Assembly (NCBI GenBank): GCA_903813345.2
Contig: CAIIXF020000012.1
Location: 32,186,501 to 32,250,500 of the forward strand
Length of the DNA stretch: 64,000 bases
Source: Owenia fusiformis
Lineage: Eukaryota; Annelida; Polychaeta; Sabellida; Oweniidae
Reading direction: 5' to 3'
The notes under the pieces are model-generated. The model was not told the origin of the DNA. It saw only the letters and a list, made by a program, of their open reading frames with translations, and searched no databases. Shown in pieces: positions 58,433 to 64,000 of this stretch (position 1 is its first letter; the number at the start of each line of letters is the position of its first letter). The translations under genes and the position numbers were made by a program.

Positions 58433-60103
58433 GACTAAGGCCTTTAACACAGTGGCAAAATAAAAAATGCCAGTGTATTTTCTTAAAATGTACTGTTTTA
58501 ACTGTCACACGAACTAGTGTCAATGACACCACAGTACAATTTACAATACATGTGAAGGAGACAAAAAGACCTCAGGCAGAATGGAGTGTTATTGCTTTAT
58601 TGTACATCATAATGTCTGAATACCTCAGTAGCAACAACATATCTTTCAACTCTGTCACACCAACAAGAGTCAGTGATGACATCATCAATTAATATTTTAA
58701 ATCGAAAAAATATAAGCTAAGGATGAAATAACCCCATGGTCGAAGTAGCCTCATACGTTGAAGTTCAACGAAGGTCCCCATAAAACATTAAACACAACAT
58801 TAAATAAAATAAACAAAGATATCAACTGATCAAGTTAACATTTGAAAGTCTATACGTAATTAAGCACAACTTCAATATTTAATCATTTGCAACTAGGCAA
58901 CTAAATGACTGTTCATTTCATAAAAGGTTTCTCGATGTTTAGAGAGTTTCTAGAGTCAAATATAATATGGCGGTAATGATGGTATTTGTGAGCAAGAAAC
59001 ACTTCAAAGAGATGATTTTACAATTTAGAGAAATAATGTTTCTGTTTAGTAATGCTAGCCTATTAAATCATTCAAAATATGCAAGACAAGTGCCAAGGAA
59101 ATGGAAAACTAATTACATGATCTAACGTGAGAAGAAACAATGTCTAATATTTTGCGCCCATGATGACCATTGAATAAAACATATACAGTACAATATAGGT
59201 GGTTTCATAATATTCTATATTCTCAAAATGTTAGTCTTTTTGAACGAATGTAGGATCTATTTTATCAAGGGTTTTCTACACATGTTTGGAAATTTTTACA
59301 GTTGTTCTTATGTTCTTAAATGTTCTTATAGTGTTCAAGAACTTATTTTGAGCTTGGGTTCTTCATGAACTATAAGGAACAGTTCTTGAACATTGAACTG
59401 GGATGAGACCATGCCTTGATGGAAAACACAAAATTGCATTATATGAAATATAATGTCACCTATGAAAATGCAGAAACTAAATAGCTCTCAAATCATGTCA
59501 AAAATTGGAAAATTATCAAAGTTAAATAGACTAAATAGCCATCAAGATAATAGTAACCATTGGAACATCTGTTATCTGTATGAAGTGAAAACAACATTTT
59601 GAAATGAAACGTTAAGCATGGGAAAATCAATGGTCACATAATAAAAAAGCTCTTTTGAAAAACAGTTCTTTTGAAAATGGATTCTACTAAAAGCATGAGC
59701 CTGTGAACGTGAATAGTAAAAATAATCGAGTCGGAGTCTCCTAAGATATTCGAGTTGGGACTCACTTAAAGACTCACTCACAACTCACTTAAAATTATAC
59801 ATGTTCATAATAATAAGAATTCAGGCAAAAACAATAGACTTGAAAATCTGGAGTATTATAAAAAATCAAGTCTGATTCCCCTAAGATATTCTACTTGGCA
59901 CTCCGAGATTCACTTAATTATACATGTTCCTGGGCCTATGACTAAAAGGTAAACCTGCTTTACAACAGTGAGAAAACAGTATGAATGTGATGTAATATGG
60001 AAACAACATTCGCAGTGTATTGGTCACACATGAACAGTAGATCTACAAAGCGTTTTGATAAATAACTTAAAGACATCTTTTTAGGCACATTAGGAGGGAA
60101 AAA
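58433..60103. other. region upstream of GPCR 1, no gene seen
   Basis: No exon recognised on either strand, including no PRPF19 WD40 exon. 59720-59940 has a ~75-bp block twice (GAGTCTCCTAAGATATTCGAGTTGG / GATTCCCCTAAGATATTCTACTTGG). A decayed 3' end of the AGACTCCAGAT family lies between them. An acceptor-like TTTTTAG at about 60079-60085 could end a 5' UTR intron. Confidence 0.5.
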
Positions 60104-61084
60104 ATGGAAAACAACTTGACAGTCAACAAATCCGCATATTCTTCAGATGATTATGAAAACAATGTTTCTATCTATATCATTAAAATTATAATGTTTCTTT
60201 GGATTTGTGGAGGAAATGGCTTGGTGATAACTGCATATCTAAAATACAAGACACTACAATCTGCCACAAATTATTGGATACTCCATTTAGCAATCGCAGA
60301 TTTTTCTATGGGACTAGTCTTAATTTTGGAACTGTGTGGCACGGTATTTTTTGATGGTACTTGGAAAGAATATGACATTCCTCCCGCAGTGTTTTTTATT
60401 GTTTGTGCAATTCTTGAATTTTGTTACATCAGTACAGTTTGGATGTCATTATTGACACTAGTTGGTATAACAGTAGACAGATACATTGCTATATTTTGGC
60501 CATTGAGGTATCCAAACATTATGACATACAATACAGCTAGAGCTGCAGTAGGCGCGATGTGGGGCCTCGTTATCGGGTATAGCGTTGTCACAATATTAGA
60601 ATGGCATTTAAGATCTGTGTCATCTGGAGAAATTGGATTCTGTGTACCAGACTATAATGGATATTCAATTGTACCAATGTTCATCTTTACAGCTATAGTC
60701 ATGATCATTCTCTATACACGCATCTTTACTGTGGTTCATAAACAATCCAAGATGATCGATCCCCATGAAGACACAAGCACAAACCATGAAGAAACTGTTG
60801 TCAAGAAAATTTCAAGAAAGAACTTGATAATCATTAAAACTGCTGTGATCGTAATAGGAATATTTCTTATTTGTTGGATCCCAATGATAGTTCTGACTGG
60901 ACTTTATCTATGGGACCCTAGTGACTTGGTTAATGAACTTTTACCGAATATGTATGAATATGTTTGGTTAATAACTATGGGAAACTCGGGTGTTAACCCG
61001 CTTATATACAGTTATAGACTGAAACCATTTCGAAAAGCATTCTGCAAATTGCTTCATATTAAAACAAGAAATCAAGATGATTAA
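60104..61084 (+). CDS. class A (rhodopsin-like) GPCR, orphan, copy 1
   Basis: Single-exon, 326 aa, seven hydrophobic segments. Landmarks are GN in TM1 (N38), LAIAD in TM2 (D66), C101 at the top of TM3 with C180 in the second extracellular loop (expected disulfide), DRY at 125-127, CWIP in TM6 (257-260), and NSGVNPLIY in TM7 (294-302). The short N-terminus has N-glycosylation sites at N4, N8 and N20. The third cytoplasmic loop is short and acidic/basic, with the sequence HEDTSTNHEET. The TM3 position that is Asp in amine receptors is Tyr here, so a monoamine ligand is unlikely. The tail has no obvious palmitoylation Cys beyond C314. The ligand is unknown. The start is chosen at the first ATG (GGGAAAAAATGG context). 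Paralogue of the gene 0.8 kb downstream. Confidence 0.93.
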   Translation: MENNLTVNKSAYSSDDYENNVSIYIIKIIMFLWICGGNGLVITAYLKYKTLQSATNYWILHLAIADFSMGLVLILELCGTVFFDGTWKEYDIPPAVFFIVCAILEFCYISTVWMSLLTLVGITVDRYIAIFWPLRYPNIMTYNTARAAVGAMWGLVIGYSVVTILEWHLRSVSSGEIGFCVPDYNGYSIVPMFIFTAIVMIILYTRIFTVVHKQSKMIDPHEDTSTNHEETVVKKISRKNLIIIKTAVIVIGIFLICWIPMIVLTGLYLWDPSDLVNELLPNMYEYVWLITMGNSGVNPLIYSYRLKPFRKAFCKLLHIKTRNQDD

Positions 61085-61373
61085 ACAGAAACAACAAGTA
61101 ACTTAATTGAAAGGTTCAATGTTTTCACTCAGTCTAACAAAATGTGCTTTTAAGTCGTCATCCCGTCTATTTTTGTGAGTTGACTCCAGCTTTTCAAGCG
61201 ACTTGCACCACTAAATATTGACAAGATTATTATGAACATTGATGCTTTGGTTATTAGAAAAATATTTATGGCGAAATTTGTATCATCTGGATCAGTCATT
61301 TTGAAAACAAAGTTGAGGATACTAAAAACATGGTTGTCATGGCTACAAATTACTATTCGTTTTAAATCTAGAA

Positions 61374-61379
61374 AATAAA
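61374..61379 (+). promoter_or_regulatory. candidate poly(A) signal of GPCR 1
   Basis: AATAAA about 290 bp after the stop codon on the coding strand. Confidence 0.4.
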
Positions 61380-61916
61380 CTGTTCGTTGGGATAATTATT
61401 ACTGTTTATACATTGGTTGATTAATAATATATGTGTGAGATGACTTAATGTTGCTGACATCAATAACTGTCCATTTGCTACCTGGCAACTACTGTACTAG
61501 AATAATGGTCATTTCAAATGAAAAAATGAATATAATGCCTCTCCATCAATTTGTAGGCTATTAAATTTTAGGAGTAGGAGTTAGTGATAGACAACATCAG
61601 TTATGACATTAATTACTTGAACTAAACGAACATTCCTTGAGTATGAAATAGAACTCTAAATGATGATGCCAGTTTTGAAATTAACTGATAAAAATAGAAC
61701 ATCTTTTGAAATGTAGTTTAGTACTCTTTCAATAAACCGTTTCTGCTATCAAAAAGCACATAAGATATCCGTAAAAGAGAGACAAATATCTAATCGGGTG
61801 AACTACAACATTGTACTATGTTATGTGGATAATAGGCATTTACATGTAGCATATTTGGAGAGCAAAAGTGGACACAAACCTAACGAAGTAATCTTAATAA
61901 TAAATAATAATAAAAA
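61380..61916. other. intergenic between the two GPCRs
   Basis: AT-rich, no recognised similarity to the region upstream of copy 1. The presumed promoter of copy 2 lies here, without a clear TATA element I would defend. Confidence 0.4.
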
Positions 61917-62897
61917 ATGGATGACAGCCAGACAATAAATAAAACATCAGATTCTGCGAGTTTCATTGTGCCTACTGTTCCAAGTTATATCACTAGAATA
62001 ATAATGTTTCTCTGGATTTGTGGGGGAAATGGCTTGGTGATAACTGCATATCTAAAATACAAAACACTACAATCTGTCACGAATTATTGGATACTCCATT
62101 TAGCAATTGCAGATTTTACAATGGGAGTGGAAATAATTGTTGAACTTGGTGGTCAAATTTTTCTAGATGGATCTTGGATTGAATATGCCATTCCACCCGC
62201 GGTCTTTTTTGTCTACTGCTCAACTATTGTGATTCTTTACAACACTTCAACTTTCGTGTCATTATTGGCGCTAATTGGTGTAACAGTAGATAGATACATA
62301 GCTATATTTTGGCCACTGAGGTATCCAGACATCATGACATACAATAGAGCAAGAGCCGCAGCCGGAACAATGTGGGGTGTCCTTATTGGTTATAGCATTG
62401 TCATAATACTAGAATTGCGACTGAGATCTGGTGCATCGGGGAACATTGAAATTTGCGTGACAGATTTAACAGCATATCTATTTGGAGTAGCTTTCTCTTT
62501 AACAGCCATTATAATGATCATTCTCTACATACGCATCTTTACTGTGGTTCACAAACAGTCAAAGATGATCGCTCCCCATGAAGAAACTAGCACCAACCAT
62601 GAAGAAACTGTTGCTAAGAAAACTCCAAGAAAGAATTTGATAATCATTAAAACTGCAATGATTGTGCTAGGAATATTTTTGCTGTGTTGGATACCAATGG
62701 TCATTTTCCTTGGATTTTACCTTTGGGATGCTAATGCTGAGTATAACATGACATTTTTGAGAATTTTTGAATACATTCGGTACATTTCTGTAGGCAATTC
62801 AGGGGTCAATCCCCTTGTATATAGTTATAGGCTGAAACCATTTCGAATGGCATTGTGCAAACTGCTCCACATCAAAACAGGAAATCAAGAGCAATAG
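61917..62897 (+). CDS. class A (rhodopsin-like) GPCR, orphan, copy 2
   Basis: Single-exon, 326 aa, aligning without gaps to copy 1 (about 213 of 326 identities by my count). It keeps N38, D66, C101, C180, DRY 125-127, CWIP 257-260 and NPLVY 298-302. One N-glycosylation site (N8) remains in the N-terminus. Residue 108 in TM3 (the amine-receptor Asp position) is again Tyr. Differences cluster in the N-terminus, outer TM2, outer TM3 (102-114), the second loop and the third extracellular loop (271-289). The cytoplasmic ends and C-terminal helix are almost unchanged. This suggests the same G-protein coupling but a different ligand preference (inference). The ATG is chosen in the context AAAAAATGG. 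Confidence 0.93.
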   Translation: MDDSQTINKTSDSASFIVPTVPSYITRIIMFLWICGGNGLVITAYLKYKTLQSVTNYWILHLAIADFTMGVEIIVELGGQIFLDGSWIEYAIPPAVFFVYCSTIVILYNTSTFVSLLALIGVTVDRYIAIFWPLRYPDIMTYNRARAAAGTMWGVLIGYSIVIILELRLRSGASGNIEICVTDLTAYLFGVAFSLTAIIMIILYIRIFTVVHKQSKMIAPHEETSTNHEETVAKKTPRKNLIIIKTAMIVLGIFLLCWIPMVIFLGFYLWDANAEYNMTFLRIFEYIRYISVGNSGVNPLVYSYRLKPFRMALCKLLHIKTGNQEQ

Positions 62898-62971
62898 ATT
62901 TGTTGAATGTCCAAATATCCATGCGATAAGAAATATAATACTTCAAATCAAATCAAATTCTTTGACAATTA

Positions 62972-63154
62972 CTGAGGACTAGTGCATCAGGAAACATTAC
63001 TGATTGTACAAAGATATATATTGCAACGGCATATTTGTATGAAGCAGCTTTTATCCTCACAGCTGTAATCATGATTATTCTCTACATTCACATCTTCACT
63101 GTGGTTCACAAACAATCAATAAAGGACCCACAGTCCTGTGCTCACACAGTGTAG
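62972..63154 (+). pseudogene. fragment of a third GPCR paralogue
   Basis: A 60-codon open stretch reads LRTSASGNITDC ... AAFILTAVIMIILYIHIFTV VHKQS and ends in TAG at 63152-63154. It matches copies 1 and 2 from the second extracellular loop Cys (C180 equivalent) through TM5 into the third cytoplasmic loop (residues about 169-216). No TM1-TM4 or TM6-TM7 sequence flanks it, so it is a relic of an additional tandem copy. Confidence 0.88.
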
Positions 63155-64000
63155 AACCTTTCTAAAGAGGAATGTATATCCTGATTTTCAAACAAAATTA
63201 TTGATTTTGATTTGTAGTCTCGAACTATGAGAAACTTATAAAAAACAGTTGTGTGACCTCGTTTGATGACCTTTGACCTTGAAAATTTTACTTATTCAGA
63301 GCTCTGTAGGTCTTTTGTGATTAAGGTGACCAAAATTTACATCCAAATAATCAATTTGAAAAATCAATTTTTTTTACCTTTCCAAGGTCACTGAAGGTCA
63401 AATCTCAAAACTAAGGTCGGATTTGAACTCCTGGCAACTTGTAGACGATTTTCCCAAAACAATTTAGTCAAATTGAAGCAAGTTGAAAAATAACTTATTT
63501 TTACTGGTTTTTGATGTCAAATATCTCAAAAACAGTAAAAATTTGATGCAGACATATATTGAGAAACATGCAGGGAATGCTTAAAGATCTAATAGCAAAG
63601 GTTTTGCAAAAATAAATCAATGTAGTATAAAACAAATGTATGTATAATGAAGAAATAAATATATAATGAAAAAAATATATATGTGTTTGTAATATTGGTA
63701 TAAACTTAAGATTAAAAAGTGTCACTATCTCTTTCATTTTTCAACAAATATAGGCTCACATGACATGTGACGCGGGGCAGGCAATTTTGATCTATCGTAG
63801 ACCATATCAGTATCATATTGCTGATATTTCAACCTCGTCTTGCGAGGCCATTTTGATTTGAAACATCTTGAATTTGGTGTCAAAATGAAGCTGGTCACGC
63901 CCACTTTCAGAGTTATCAATGAATCATTTACTACGACTACTATATTCATTTAGGACGCGTGTAAAGTTAACCAATCAGAAAGACAATTGTTCCAAATATG
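63155..64000. other. intergenic to window end, no gene seen
   Basis: 63235-63430 is rich in TGACCT/AGGTCA half-sites (GATGACCTTTGACCTTG, AAGGTCACTGAAGGTCA), as is the tail of the 32-37 kb elements. Nothing coding recognised. Confidence 0.5.

Noticed and set aside
60104-62897. Monoamine (serotonin, octopamine, dopamine) receptors
   Set aside because: The TM3 position that is Asp in amine receptors is Tyr in both proteins. Family-level orphan GPCR is the supportable call.

Overview
The window looks like AT-rich nuclear DNA from an invertebrate animal. Genes are sparse, there are spliceosomal introns (GT-AG junctions can be read in two genes), animal-type GPCRs occur in tandem, and most of the sequence is transposon and satellite DNA. 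I cannot name the species. The repeat types (pearl/Helentron-like elements with tetranucleotide runs, many TIR MITEs, a 5'-truncated non-LTR element) would fit a marine invertebrate such as a mollusc, echinoderm, hemichordate or amphioxus. No bacterial or viral genome is present.

Host genes. (1) 8125-9051 (+): the last exon of a HNK-1-type carbohydrate sulfotransferase. (2) 47762-47016 (-): the last two exons of the spliceosomal ubiquitin ligase PRPF19. (3) 60104-61084 and 61917-62897 (+): two intronless class A GPCRs of identical length (326 aa, about 65% identical by my hand alignment), followed at 62972-63154 by a fragment of a third copy.

Mobile DNA, left to right. 1585-4641: an apparently intact piggyBac transposon (TTAA sites, 13-bp TIRs, a two-exon 624-aa transposase with all three catalytic Asp). 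10763-11322 and about fifteen other places: a pogo/Tigger-like MITE family ending CAGTAAAACCTG. In several copies the ends have expanded into minisatellites. 11990-13274: a 1.3-kb TIR element with a 5-bp target duplication. 14585-14700: a tRNA-derived SINE. 18076-18771: a TTAA-flanked non-autonomous element whose empty site can be read in the neighbouring repeat copy. 24103-25149 and 32441-37302: two unrelated-in-sequence families with the same architecture, consistent with Helentron/HINE ('pearl'-like) rolling-circle elements: a 5' subterminal 11-mer, core tandem repeats, a microsatellite, and a 3' hairpin with an 11-bp stem and TTC loop. The second is a head-to-tail pair built on a ~476-bp satellite. 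38553-39571: a 1-kb foldback element. 40070-42467: a 5'-truncated, degenerate non-LTR retrotransposon with a 12-bp target duplication. 43100-44650: a 64-bp minisatellite. 47906-58430: a 10.5-kb element bounded by perfect 26-bp TIRs, lying just upstream of the last PRPF19 exons. It holds a 5-kb hierarchical satellite, a decayed retrotransposon piece and several nested MITEs, among them a hAT-type MITE with a perfect 8-bp duplication.

The genes do not form a pathway. The window is best read as two genes on the left and middle, a young GPCR cluster on the right, and a densely nested transposon landscape between them. Boundaries of old repeats are approximate, and assignments rest on reading the sequence, not on database searches.
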